A stretch of 56,741 nucleotides of DNA. It comes from Nocardia lijiangensis NBRC 108240 (GTDB lineage Bacteria > Actinomycetota > Actinomycetes > Mycobacteriales > Mycobacteriaceae). Below, in pieces: positions 8,236 through 16,373 of this stretch. The translations under genes and the position numbers were made by a program. The DNA lies in assembly GCF_001613045.1 (NCBI RefSeq), contig NZ_BDBP01000071.1, forward strand, positions 1-56,741, read 5' to 3'. Every line of letters starts with the position of its first letter. Positions within the stretch are counted from its first letter, which is position 1. The notes beneath the pieces were generated by a model. That model ran no database searches. It was not told where the DNA came from and saw nothing but the letters and a program-made list of their open reading frames with translations.

Positions 8236-8461
8236 CCTGTGCGGCAGCCGCGTTCCGATGTCGAGTCCCGGTCGCCATCGCTCACGATGGCATCGATGCT
8301 ATCCAGCTTCCGGCTGAATGGAACCTCCTCGGGCAATCAGCGCCTCGGTCGAACGATGGATGCGCCGCCGCGAATCAGCGCCGCGGCGGTGCATGTGTGC
8401 AGGCACAGTCAGGACGAAATGCTTTGGTGATCAGTAGATCTCGCGGTAAGCGAGCCGATTG

Positions 8462-9211
8462 TCAAGGCATCCAAGTGATGCGGCCGCCTTGGAAGTCCTG
8501 GGCCTTGCCGCCTTGGTAGTCGTATTCGTCGCTGGTGGGGTAGCCGTAGCGGCCGTTCTCGCCGCCTGCGCGGACCCAGTCGTCGCGGATGGCGCCCCAG
8601 ACGGCGTGCGCGCCGGTGCGGGCGGACCAGTAGACGGCGCCGCCCTCGAAGAGGTTGTAGCGACCGTTGTCCTTCGCGGCGGTGGCTTCGTCGGTGAGGG
8701 GGAAGCCGAGGGCGCCGCCTTCCCAGCCGTAGGCGCCCCACTTGTCGCGGATTGCCCCGCCGATCCGGTGGGAGTCGGTGCCGAGGGACCAGTAGATGGA
8801 TCCGCCCTGGAAGTGGTTGAAGCGGCCGGGCCTGCCGGGTGTGGCGAGTTCCCCGGTGACGGGGTAGCCGAGGACGCCGTTCTCCGAGCCGAGCGTGTCC
8901 CATTTGGCGCGGATCGAGCCGCCGACCTGATGGGCGTCGACCTCGGGGTGCCAGTAGACGGCCGCGTTGCGTTCGAAGGCTTGGAATCGTCCGCCGCGGC
9001 CGGCGTCGAGTTCGGGGGTGACGGGGTCGCCGAGGACGGCGGGTCCGCCCGCTCGGTCGTATTCGACTTCGATGGCGCCGCCGACGTCGAAGGGGCCGAC
9101 GGGGCGCGCGGTGGCGGCGCCGATGCCCGCGGTGAGCGCGACCGCGAGTGCGGCGGTGGCGATGGCGCCGCGGCGGGCGGACGGGCGGCTGGTGCGATGT
9201 TGCCGAGCCAA
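8462..9211 (-). CDS. Secreted LGFP-repeat protein
   Basis: 249 residues with an N-terminal basic segment and hydrophobic signal sequence (about residues 15-35) ending near ATARP. Four LGFP-type repeats follow, each with a core such as VLGDPVTPE, VLGYPVTGE, ALGFPLTDE and RYGYPTSDE, then a patch like GRFNHFQGGSIYW. LGFP repeats in mycolic-acid bacteria are thought to hold proteins at the cell envelope. The start is a TTG at 9211 with AAGGAG five bases upstream. It carries no enzymatic domain. The 270 bases upstream (9212-9481) hold no gene I can support. Confidence 0.88.
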   Translation of the reverse strand: MARQHRTSRPSARRGAIATAALAVALTAGIGAATARPVGPFDVGGAIEVEYDRAGGPAVLGDPVTPELDAGRGGRFQAFERNAAVYWHPEVDAHQVGGSIRAKWDTLGSENGVLGYPVTGELATPGRPGRFNHFQGGSIYWSLGTDSHRIGGAIRDKWGAYGWEGGALGFPLTDEATAAKDNGRYNLFEGGAVYWSARTGAHAVWGAIRDDWVRAGGENGRYGYPTSDEYDYQGGKAQDFQGGRITWMP

Positions 9212-9481
9212 CTGAACTCCTTGTGGGTACTGGATTGGCGGACCGGAATCGCGATGAGCCCGGTGTCGACGTGCGAGGACGGCCCGATGGGCGCGGCCGG
9301 ACGAGGCGCTACCCGGCCGGCGCGCGGCCGAAGCGAAGGCTGAGGCCTGCCCAGCGCGGCCGAGCCGGTGGCGTCGTCGACACGAGGTCCATCGGCGATC
9401 GGCGCGGGGCCGTTAGCAAACCTCGCGACGTTGTCCGCTTGGTCCGGTTCCATCCCCGAACGATGTGAGCGGACGAGCCGC

Positions 9482-10483
9482 CTAGTCGGTGGTGATCGTC
9501 AGGATGTCCTCGATCGGCAAACGGGGTGTCGGCGGCACGGGGTCCGGCTCCGGCGCCATGCCCACCCGGACGACGACCTGGGGCCGCAGGTGGCCGGGCA
9601 ACAGTGCCGCGATCACACGGCGGGCGGCGGGCAACTCGGTGATGTGCGTGAGCGGGCAGGTCGAGAGTCCGGCGCCGGTGCATTCCAGCAGTACCGCCGA
9701 GAGTGCCTCGCCGGTGCGCAACCAGTGAGCGGGCCCGTCGTCGGAGGAGCTCAACGCCAGCAGCCGGGCGTGATCCTCGGCCATCGTCCGGCGGGTGCTT
9801 CCCGGCGCGGTGGGGAACTCGCGGCGGACGGGCACCCGCCCTGCCTCGGCCGCGGTGGCAAGCGCGGTCGGCGGAATGCCCTCGGCGGGATCGAAATGTC
9901 CGGTCCACCAGCGCAATTCGCTCTGATACGGTTGGTCGAAGCGGCGCATCGCCTCGGCCTGGTCGGAGGCCGCGGCGAGCCGCTCGCGCACCGAGTCGGG
10001 CAGGTCGTCGAGGGTGATCTCGCACGCGCGCGCCACTTCGGTCACGCCGGGCAGGAGCGCGTCCCAGCCGTCGGGTGCGTCCATGGGGAGCCGGTCGGAG
10101 TACCTGCGCCCGATGATGCGGGCCTGATTCCGGATGCGTTCGGGCGGGTCGGGCCACGGACGAAAGGCCAGCGCGGCCAGATAGCGCGGCCGCGCCGGAT
10201 CGGGCAGGCGAACGACGTCGGTGTGCCAGCCGTTTGCGGCGAAGGCGGTCCTGGTGTGGTGCAGCATCGCGCCGCAGCTGATCACCTGCTGTCGACCGTC
10301 CGGATCGGCCATCGGAAGCGATCGGTCGGGGTCGCTGTGCAGATGCAGCCGCTTGCCGTCGAAGATCAGGCGCCAGGGCTGGGAGTTGTGCAGGGACGGA
10401 GCGCGGCGAGCGATCTGCAGCGCGGCGGTGACGGCCGCGACGTCGGGAACTGCAGATCCGGCACGAGCGTTTTCTGCGGTCAT
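9482..10483 (-). CDS. Acg-family nitroreductase-like FMN protein
   Basis: About 333 residues related to the Acg/Rv2032, Rv3131 and Rv3127 family of mycobacteria, an unusual nitroreductase fold thought to bind or store FMN. Family marks are the N-terminal RRAPSLHNSQPWR and the central RRYSDR, with the C-terminal LSTCPLTHITELPAARR. Such proteins are often part of hypoxia or stress regulons. No DosR-type palindrome was recognised upstream. The ATG at 10483 was preferred to the GTG at 10501; neither has a strong ribosome binding site. The gene diverges from guanine deaminase. Confidence 0.83.
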   Translation of the reverse strand: MTAENARAGSAVPDVAAVTAALQIARRAPSLHNSQPWRLIFDGKRLHLHSDPDRSLPMADPDGRQQVISCGAMLHHTRTAFAANGWHTDVVRLPDPARPRYLAALAFRPWPDPPERIRNQARIIGRRYSDRLPMDAPDGWDALLPGVTEVARACEITLDDLPDSVRERLAAASDQAEAMRRFDQPYQSELRWWTGHFDPAEGIPPTALATAAEAGRVPVRREFPTAPGSTRRTMAEDHARLLALSSSDDGPAHWLRTGEALSAVLLECTGAGLSTCPLTHITELPAARRVIAALLPGHLRPQVVVRVGMAPEPDPVPPTPRLPIEDILTITTD

Positions 10484-10654
10484 GCCTATCGAGTATGGCA
10501 CGGCTCACCGCCACCGGCGGCCATCGCCTCACCGCGACCGAACCGGCCGAACCGCTGATCGCGGTGACGAACGCCGCCGCGACGCGCCCAAGGTAGAAAC
10601 GCATTTTCCGGGAATTGCCCAATATTCGCTGGCCCACTGTGTTGTGCTCGAGTC

Positions 10655-12055
10655 GTGAGCCAAGTCCACTTGGGGCACATCTTCCACATCGCTGGACGAC
10701 CACACGTCCAGGAGGCGGCCGATGCGCTGGTCTCGGTGCCGGACGGCGCTCTGGTCGTCAAGGACGGCCGGATCGCCTACTGCGGCGGCCGCGACGAGCT
10801 CCCCGCCGAATTCCGCGGCACCGAGCCGACGGACCATCGCCCGGGCTTCCTGCTCCCCGGCTTCGTCGACGCCCACATCCATTTCCCGCAGACCTTCGCG
10901 GGAGACGCCTACGGCGGCGGCCAGCTGCTCGAATGGCTGACGCGCTGCATCTACCCGTCCGAAGCTCAATTGGCCGATCCGGTGTACGCGCAGCGCGCGG
11001 CGGTCGCCTTCTGCACCCGGCGCATCGCCGTGGGCACCACCGCCGCGATGGTCTTCGGGTCGGCCTTCCCGCACGCGCAGGACGCGCTGTTCGGCGAGAC
11101 GCGCCGCCGCGGCCTGCGCATGGTCAGCGGCCGCGGTATCCAGACCACGGGCGAGGACGCCGTCGCTCCGTTGATCACCTCCGAGGACGAGGCGATCCGG
11201 CTCGCCAAGTCGGAGATCGACACCTGGCATGCCGTCGACACCGGCGACGTCGACACCGCCCTGCTGCACGTGGCGATAGTTCCGCGCTTCTCGCTGGCGG
11301 TGACCTGCGAAACGCTGCGAAACCTCGGTGAGCTCTACGACTCCGTGCGCGATCGTGGCGTCTATTTCCACAGCCACCTCAACGAGAACAACCGCCCGGG
11401 CACCGGCGAGGTCGACAGCACCAAGCAGGCGTACCAGGTGGATTCGTACCTCGACACCTACGACGGGAAGTTCCTGCCCGGCTCGCAGGTGGGCGGCAAG
11501 AGCCTGCTCGGCAAGCGCAGCATCTTCGCGCACGGTGTGCACTGCCAGGACGCGGAACTGCGGCGCCTGGCGCAGACCGGCAGCTCGATCGCGCATTGCC
11601 CGGTGTCCCAGCAGTTCCTCGGGTCCGGGACCATGCCGTGGAAACGGACCGTCGCCGCGGGTGTCACGGTGGCGGCGGGCACCGACTACGGCGGCGGCGA
11701 CGAATGGTCGATCCCACGGGTGCTCGCGGCGGCGTTCAAGGTGCACATCTCCGAACCGGGGGAGGGCGGGGTCTCGATGCATCCGGCGGAGATGCTGTTC
11801 ACCGGAACGCTGGCCGGTGCGCGCGCCCTCGATATGGAGAGCCGGTTCGGGAACTTCGATCTCGGCAAGGAGGCAGACTTCCTCGTCGTCGATCCCACGG
11901 GCACGCCTGCACTGGAAGACACACTGGCGCAAGGGATTCGATCCGAGGATCCGGTCCTCGCGCGGGATCAGATGCTGTTCGCGCTGCTGATGGGGATGAG
12001 CGAATCGACCATCGCGCAGGTCTACGTCCGAGGTCGACGCATCGACGACCACTAG
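10655..12055 (+). CDS. guaD: Guanine deaminase-like amidohydrolase
   Basis: 466 residues of the amidohydrolase superfamily, converting guanine to xanthine and ammonia in the cytoplasm. Metal and active-site motifs in order are DAHIHFPQT (HxH), FHSHLNEN, FAHGVHC, and GTDYGGGDEWS with the metal-binding aspartate. The N-terminal and C-terminal beta-sandwich strands typical of the family are present. The start is GTG at 10655. A gene for an ABM-domain membrane protein begins 10 bases after the stop, so the two are probably co-transcribed. Other aromatic deaminases share the fold, so the substrate is inferred from overall family resemblance. Confidence 0.82.
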   Translation: MSQVHLGHIFHIAGRPHVQEAADALVSVPDGALVVKDGRIAYCGGRDELPAEFRGTEPTDHRPGFLLPGFVDAHIHFPQTFAGDAYGGGQLLEWLTRCIYPSEAQLADPVYAQRAAVAFCTRRIAVGTTAAMVFGSAFPHAQDALFGETRRRGLRMVSGRGIQTTGEDAVAPLITSEDEAIRLAKSEIDTWHAVDTGDVDTALLHVAIVPRFSLAVTCETLRNLGELYDSVRDRGVYFHSHLNENNRPGTGEVDSTKQAYQVDSYLDTYDGKFLPGSQVGGKSLLGKRSIFAHGVHCQDAELRRLAQTGSSIAHCPVSQQFLGSGTMPWKRTVAAGVTVAAGTDYGGGDEWSIPRVLAAAFKVHISEPGEGGVSMHPAEMLFTGTLAGARALDMESRFGNFDLGKEADFLVVDPTGTPALEDTLAQGIRSEDPVLARDQMLFALLMGMSESTIAQVYVRGRRIDDH

Positions 12056-12065
12056 CGGCCCGCCG

Positions 12066-13013
12066 ATGAACGCGACGACCGTCACCGTCTTCCACCGCCC
12101 CACGGACCTTGCGGCCTTCGGGGCCTGGCTCGATCGGATGAACGAAATCGCCTCTGTCATGGAAGGATTCGTGGAGTGTTGCCGCGCGGTGAACGATCAC
12201 CCCGCCTTCGAACCCGGGTTCGGCGCCGTATTCGGCTCCGAGCGGCAGGTGCACGATTTCCTGGACTCGGCCGCTTGTTCCCGCGTGCTCGCCGAGGGGG
12301 AGGCGCTCGGATTTCACCGGAAGAGCTCGGACCTCGTCATCGTCGAGGGAGAGTTGCCGCCGCCCGGCGTCGGCGTGGTCCAGCACAGCGTCACCCGGGG
12401 CAAGGAGGCCGATTTCCTTGCGGTGGAAGCGGAACTCGTCACCCTCAGCGCCACCTTCCCCGGATTCGAGGGCGTCGCGTTGTTCGCGCGCGGCGACGCC
12501 GGCCGCTGGTTCTCGGTGCTGCGATTCCGCACGGCGCATCACCTGTCGAACTGGATGCGCTCGCCGGAGCGCGTCGCGACCCTGCCCGCGCTGCGCGCCG
12601 AGCTGACCGAGGACTTCTCCGTCGTCGCGCACACCACGCCGTTCGGATCCACGCTCCGCACGGTCGACGGCAGGACCCGGGTGACGCCCACCTGGAAGAT
12701 CGCGATGCTGGTGCTGCTCGTGCTGTACCCGACGGTGATGACGCTGTCCCGGTTTCTCGGTCCGGTGCTGGACGAGAACGGCGCGCCGCCCTGGCTCGCG
12801 ATGTGGCTCAGCCAGATCGTGAGCGTGGCGTTGATGAGCTGGATCCTCTCGCCCGCCGTCGCGGCCTGCTTCCGGCGGTGGCTCGATCCGGTCGACGGTG
12901 CCGGCTGGCGGGTGAGCGCGCTGGGAGCCGCGATCGTCGTGGTCCTCTACGGTCTGACGCTGCTGCTGTTCGCTTCGGTGAAGTGGCTGCACTACTGGGA
13001 TTACAACCGATGA
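12066..13013 (+). CDS. Fusion of two ABM-like domains with three membrane helices
   Basis: 315 residues. Residues 1-95 and 100-190 look like two antibiotic-biosynthesis-monooxygenase-type ferredoxin-like domains (for example VTVFHRP, MEGFVECCR, and FRTAHHLSNWMRSPER in the second). Three transmembrane helices follow at about 211-231, 244-267 and 284-305. This resembles actinobacterial and proteobacterial ABM proteins with a membrane tail, of unknown role. It starts 10 bases after guaD and is likely in the same operon. No cofactor motif is visible; ABM domains work without metal or flavin. Confidence 0.75.
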   Translation: MNATTVTVFHRPTDLAAFGAWLDRMNEIASVMEGFVECCRAVNDHPAFEPGFGAVFGSERQVHDFLDSAACSRVLAEGEALGFHRKSSDLVIVEGELPPPGVGVVQHSVTRGKEADFLAVEAELVTLSATFPGFEGVALFARGDAGRWFSVLRFRTAHHLSNWMRSPERVATLPALRAELTEDFSVVAHTTPFGSTLRTVDGRTRVTPTWKIAMLVLLVLYPTVMTLSRFLGPVLDENGAPPWLAMWLSQIVSVALMSWILSPAVAACFRRWLDPVDGAGWRVSALGAAIVVVLYGLTLLLFASVKWLHYWDYNR

Positions 13014-13036
13014 GCGCGGCCGCGCCTCCCTGCCGA

Positions 13037-13390
13037 TCAGCGGGCCATCGCGGTCCCGCCGATCGAGACGTAGACGAGCATCATTACGAACAGGAACCAT
13101 CCCGCGCCCTGCCAGATCGGCCAGACCCGGCCGCTGCGCCAGCGCAGATAGGTGATGACGAAGGCGCCGATTCCGCCCGCCAGCAGGACGACGGCGGGCA
13201 CGAGCAGCACCGCGATGCCCGAGGCGGCGTCGCACAGCAGCGGACCGGACAGGCACTCGTCTCGACCTGCGGCCCAGACCGTGGCCACCAGCGCGACGAA
13301 CGCCGCCGTGCCGAGGATCGCGAGGTCGTAGCGGACCGCTTGGCGGAATCCCTCGGGATCGGACCAGCGCTTCTCGACATCGTTCACCAT
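13037..13390 (-). CDS. Uncharacterised three-helix membrane protein
   Basis: About 117 residues with a short charged N-terminus (DVEKRWSDPEGFRQAVRYD) and three hydrophobic helices. The first loop has two cysteines (DECLSGPLLCD) that could form an extracytoplasmic disulfide. Start uncertain: ATG at 13390, or GTG at 13402, which overlaps its own GGAGG. It converges with the ABM fusion gene. I do not recognise a family with known function. Confidence 0.6.
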   Translation of the reverse strand: MVNDVEKRWSDPEGFRQAVRYDLAILGTAAFVALVATVWAAGRDECLSGPLLCDAASGIAVLLVPAVVLLAGGIGAFVITYLRWRSGRVWPIWQGAGWFLFVMMLVYVSIGGTAMAR

Positions 13391-13482
13391 CCGCCTGCTC
13401 ACCTCCGATCGCGGTCACGGGCGTCGTTGCGCCCAGCATCGGGGTTGCCGGACCGACCGGTCTCAAACTCGCGATCGGCTGG

Positions 13483-13629
13483 TCAGCGCGTGGTGGTGAG
13501 GTCCGGCGGGTCGGCGTGGTGGTGGCGCATTTCGAACCAGTACGTGGCTGTCACCGTGCCGTACGCCGCAACGACGACGGATGCGGTGACAGCGAGTGCG
13601 ATCAAGAGCAGTGGGAGCAGAAAAGCCAT
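13483..13629 (-). CDS. Small single-helix membrane protein of 48 residues
   Basis: ATG at 13629 is preceded by GGGAGGG at suitable distance, and the frame stops with TGA at 13483-13485. The product starts with a long hydrophobic helix (MAFLLPLLLIALAVTAS) reaching to about residue 30 and ends in a polar tail with HHH. It lies upstream of the three-helix membrane gene on the same strand. The signal-like start and good ribosome binding site make it a credible small gene. Function unknown. Confidence 0.55.
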   Translation of the reverse strand: MAFLLPLLLIALAVTASVVVAAYGTVTATYWFEMRHHHADPPDLTTTR

Positions 13630-13787
13630 GTGCCCTCCCCGAAATCAGTGTGAGTTCGGCGTCGGAAGCGGGATGGCGCCGCGTCGCGCTCGTTCCCTGT
13701 CAATCCGCTTGCACCCTTCGAATCCTAGAACCGCGGGCTGTCGGTGGCACGGGGGCACCAGTGTGAGTCGAGTCATGTCGAATTCCG

Positions 13788-13800
13788 TGTGTCTGACACA
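13788..13800. promoter_or_regulatory. Candidate operator palindrome
   Basis: TGTGTC-T-GACACA is a perfect 13-base palindrome about 115 bases upstream of the membrane-protein gene at 13914. No regulator can be assigned. Confidence 0.4.
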
Positions 13801-13837
13801 TCACATGATCTTGATGAGGTTCAATGGAAGGAGGTCT

Positions 13838-13867
13838 ATGAGCTTTCGAAGTATCGCGCTCTCGTGA
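13838..13867 (+). other. Possible nine-codon leader peptide
   Basis: An exact AAGGAGGT Shine-Dalgarno sequence lies just before ATG 13838, which opens a frame of nine codons (MSFRSIALS) ending at TGA 13867. This is 46 bases before the start of the next gene. It may be a regulatory leader. An overlapping 42-codon frame from GTG 13789 to 13917 that overlaps the next start by GTGA is a less likely alternative, because it has no ribosome binding site. Confidence 0.35.
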
Positions 13868-13913
13868 AAACGAATCCCCAGCATCACTCCCGTATCCGTG
13901 AAGGAGCACGCCA

Positions 13914-14195
13914 GTGAGCACGATCCTCTGCGCGCTACACGACACCATCCTCGCGCAGTACGACAATCCGACCCCGGAAGCGCCGCCGCTGGCGGACAAG
14001 CTCATGCAAATGGGTCGGTACTTCACTTGGCTCGTTCAGCTGTCGGGGATCACCGCCATCACTTACGGCGGTGGCCGTTTCGCTTGGGAGAAATGGAACG
14101 GCGGCGGCTTGCAGTCGCCGAAGATGATCGCCAGCGCGATGGCAGGAGGTGCTGTCGCCACAAGCGCGGGGACGATCATGAGCGCGGTGATCTAG
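13914..14195 (+). CDS. Small two-helix membrane protein, unknown function
   Basis: 93 residues from GTG 13914, with AAGGAG seven bases upstream. A polar N-terminus (about 30 residues, with DNPTPEAPP) precedes two hydrophobic segments separated by a basic loop (RFAWEKWNGG); the second is Gly/Ala-rich. The size and topology recall VirB2/TrbC pilin-like or holin-like proteins, but there is no conjugation or phage gene nearby, so no function is assigned. A very strong terminator follows 10 bases after the stop. Confidence 0.65.
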   Translation: MSTILCALHDTILAQYDNPTPEAPPLADKLMQMGRYFTWLVQLSGITAITYGGGRFAWEKWNGGGLQSPKMIASAMAGGAVATSAGTIMSAVI

Positions 14196-14204
14196 CCGCC
14201 GGTC

Positions 14205-14256
14205 GGGTCGCACACCGCGGGCGGAACCGACTCCGCCCGCGGTGTGCGACCCTTTT
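14205..14256 (+). terminator. Strong intrinsic terminator
   Basis: A perfect 21-base-pair stem (14205-14225 with 14232-14252) with a six-base loop is followed by TTTT. It ends the transcript of the small membrane protein gene and insulates ohr. Confidence 0.9.
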
Positions 14257-14268
14257 CACATCCATATT

Positions 14269-14289
14269 AGTTGTGTGCAACTTAGTTGC
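14269..14289. promoter_or_regulatory. Putative OhrR operator before ohr
   Basis: Two overlapping palindromes share a half-site: AGTTG-TGTG-CAACT (14269-14282) and GCAACT-T-AGTTGC (14277-14289). Their position about 50 bases before the ohr start suits the peroxide-sensing repressor OhrR, whose gene is at 17662. Assignment by position and symmetry only. Confidence 0.6.
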
Positions 14290-14337
14290 TCGCTACTGTT
14301 CATGGGGCACGGCACGTTCATCGAGAAAGGCACCCCC

Positions 14338-14754
14338 ATGAGCACCCTCTACACCGCACAGGCCACCGCGACCGGCGCCGGACGCGGCGGGCACGTCCGC
14401 TCCTCCGATCAGAAGCTCGACTTGGAACTGAGCATCCCGAAGGAGCTCGGCGGCGCGGGCGGTGCCGGCACCAACCCCGAGCAGTTGTTCGCCGCGGGTT
14501 ACGCCGCGTGCTTCCACAGCGCGCTTCAGCTGGTCGCCCGCCGCGAGAAGGTGAAGATCGCGGACTCCTCGGTGACCGGCGCGGTCGGCATCGGCCCGAA
14601 CGGAGACGGCTTCGGTCTGGCTGTCACCCTCACCGTCGATCTGCCCGGCATCGAGGCCGCCGCGGCGCGCGCCCTGGTGGACGCGGCGCACCAGGTCTGC
14701 CCGTACTCGAACGCCACCCGCGGCAATATCGACGTCGATCTCGTCCTGGCCTGA
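14338..14754 (+). CDS. ohr: Organic hydroperoxide resistance protein Ohr (OsmC family)
   Basis: 138 residues, usual length for Ohr. It reduces organic hydroperoxides with two redox cysteines, seen here in GYAACFHSAL and in HQVCPYSNATRGN. The start at 14338 follows GAAAGG. It stands alone between a strong terminator and the 6-phosphogluconate dehydrogenase gene. Regulation by OhrR is suggested by the palindromes at 14269-14289. The neighbouring enzyme supplies NADPH, which fits an oxidative-stress context although the two are probably separate transcripts. Confidence 0.93.
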   Translation: MSTLYTAQATATGAGRGGHVRSSDQKLDLELSIPKELGGAGGAGTNPEQLFAAGYAACFHSALQLVARREKVKIADSSVTGAVGIGPNGDGFGLAVTLTVDLPGIEAAAARALVDAAHQVCPYSNATRGNIDVDLVLA

Positions 14755-14917
14755 GTCGCGAGCACCGCGTCAGCCCTCTACCCGTGTCAGCCCCGCCGAG
14801 CAGCCATCCAGTAGCTTGGCACGCAGGGTGGCCGCGTCGCTCGCACGAGCCGACGATGCCGCCGCGGAACCAGTTTTCGCACACCCACCGGACCTGACGA
14901 ACGAAGAGAGCTGATCG

Positions 14918-16363
14918 ATGCCGACCTCTACCGCGCGTGCCCAGATCGGTGTTACCGGCCTGGCTGTCATGGGCAGCAACATCGCCCGCAACTTCGCCAG
15001 GCACGGCTACACCGTCGCGCTGCACAACCGTTCCGTCGCCAAGACCGACGCGCTGCTGGCCGAGCACGGTGGCGACGGCGATTTCGTCCGCACCGAAACC
15101 GTCGAGGAGTTCGTCGCGGCGCTGGAGAAGCCGCGCCGGGTGCTGATCATGGTCAAGGCGGGCGCGGCGACCGACGCCGTCATCGAGGAGCTCGCCGCCG
15201 TGATGGAGCAGGGCGACATCATCATCGACGGCGGCAACGCCCTCTACACCGACACGATCCGCCGCGAAGCCGCGCTGCGCGAGCGCGGGCTGAACTTCGT
15301 CGGTGCGGGCATCTCGGGCGGCGAGGAGGGCGCGCTCAACGGTCCGGCGATCATGCCGGGCGGGCCGAAGGAGTCCTACGAATCGCTCGGTCCGCTGCTG
15401 GAATCGATCGCCGCGCAGGTCGACGGCACCCCGTGCTGCACCCACATCGGCCCCGACGGTTCCGGGCACTTCGTCAAGATGGTGCACAACGGCATCGAAT
15501 ACGCCGACATGCAGCTGATCGGCGAGGCCTACCACCTGTTCCGCGACGCGCTCGGTTTCGACGCCAAGCAGATCGCGGACGTGTTCACCCAGTGGAACTC
15601 CGGCGATCTGGAGAGCTACCTGGTCGAGATCACCGCCGAGGTGCTCGCGCAGGTCGACGCGAAGACCGGTCGTCCGCTGGTCGATGTCATCGTGGACGCC
15701 GCCGAGCAGAAGGGCACCGGCCGCTGGACGGTCAAGTCCGCGCTCGATCTCGGCGTGCCGGTGACGGGCATCGCCGAGGCGGTGTTCGCCAGGGCGCTGT
15801 CCGGTTCCCGTGCGCAGCGCAAGGCCGCGGTGGGTCTGGCTTCGGGCACGCTTGCCGAAAAGCCCACGGACGTCGAGCAATTCACCGAGGACATCCGGCA
15901 GGCGCTGTACGCGTCGAAGGTCGTCGCCTACGCGCAGGGCTTCGATCAGATCGCAGCGGGCAGTGTCGAATACGGCTGGGATCTGCACCCCGGCGACCTG
16001 GCGACGATCTGGCGCGGCGGCTGCATCATCCGTGCCCGATTCCTGAACCGGATCAAGGAGGCCTACGACCAGGACCCCGCCCTGCCGAGCTTGATCCTCG
16101 CGCCCTACTTCCGCGAAGCGATCGAGACGGCCATCGACAGCTGGCGGCGCGTGGTGTCCACCGCGACCCTGCTCGGCATCCCGGTCCCGGCCTTCGCGTC
16201 CTCGCTGTCGTACTACGACGCGCTGCGCGCCGAGCGGCTGCCCGCCGCGCTCACCCAGGGACAGCGTGACTTCTTCGGCGCGCACACCTACGAGCGCATC
16301 GACGCCGAGGGCAAGTTCCACACGCTGTGGAGCGGTGACCGCAGCGAGGTCGCCGCGGGCTGA
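14918..16363 (+). CDS. gnd: 6-phosphogluconate dehydrogenase, decarboxylating, long NADP form
   Basis: 481 residues. It converts 6-phosphogluconate and NADP to ribulose 5-phosphate, CO2 and NADPH in the pentose phosphate pathway. Motifs: Rossmann GLAVMGSNIARNFA at the start, the Arg/Ser pair of NADP forms in HNRSVAKT, substrate loop GISGGEEGA, catalytic Lys and His-Asn in FVKMVHNGIEY, and C-terminal RDFFGAHTYERID. The length and sequence match the long homodimeric form rather than the short Gnd. The ATG at 14918 was chosen because family similarity begins immediately after it. Confidence 0.95.
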   Translation: MPTSTARAQIGVTGLAVMGSNIARNFARHGYTVALHNRSVAKTDALLAEHGGDGDFVRTETVEEFVAALEKPRRVLIMVKAGAATDAVIEELAAVMEQGDIIIDGGNALYTDTIRREAALRERGLNFVGAGISGGEEGALNGPAIMPGGPKESYESLGPLLESIAAQVDGTPCCTHIGPDGSGHFVKMVHNGIEYADMQLIGEAYHLFRDALGFDAKQIADVFTQWNSGDLESYLVEITAEVLAQVDAKTGRPLVDVIVDAAEQKGTGRWTVKSALDLGVPVTGIAEAVFARALSGSRAQRKAAVGLASGTLAEKPTDVEQFTEDIRQALYASKVVAYAQGFDQIAAGSVEYGWDLHPGDLATIWRGGCIIRARFLNRIKEAYDQDPALPSLILAPYFREAIETAIDSWRRVVSTATLLGIPVPAFASSLSYYDALRAERLPAALTQGQRDFFGAHTYERIDAEGKFHTLWSGDRSEVAAG

Positions 16364-16373
16364 GCGGCGCGGG

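Noticed and set aside
8431..9453. Long minus-strand frame over the LGFP gene
   Set aside because: Low-complexity Pro/Ser/Arg product typical of an out-of-frame read of a GC-rich gene; the LGFP frame is clearly the real one.
10529..12160. 543-codon frame opposite guaD
   Set aside because: Antisense shadow; guaD has all its active-site motifs on the plus strand.
12176..13867. 563-codon plus-strand frame over the ABM and small membrane genes
   Set aside because: Arg/Ala-rich shadow. Only its last nine codons, with their own ribosome binding site, are of interest.
13789..13917. 42-codon frame overlapping the start of the membrane gene by GTGA
   Set aside because: Plausible composition but no ribosome binding site before GTG 13789; kept only as an alternative to the leader ORF.
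13914..14195. VirB2/TrbC pilin or phage holin
   Set aside because: Topology alone fits; there are no conjugation, phage or integrase genes in the window.
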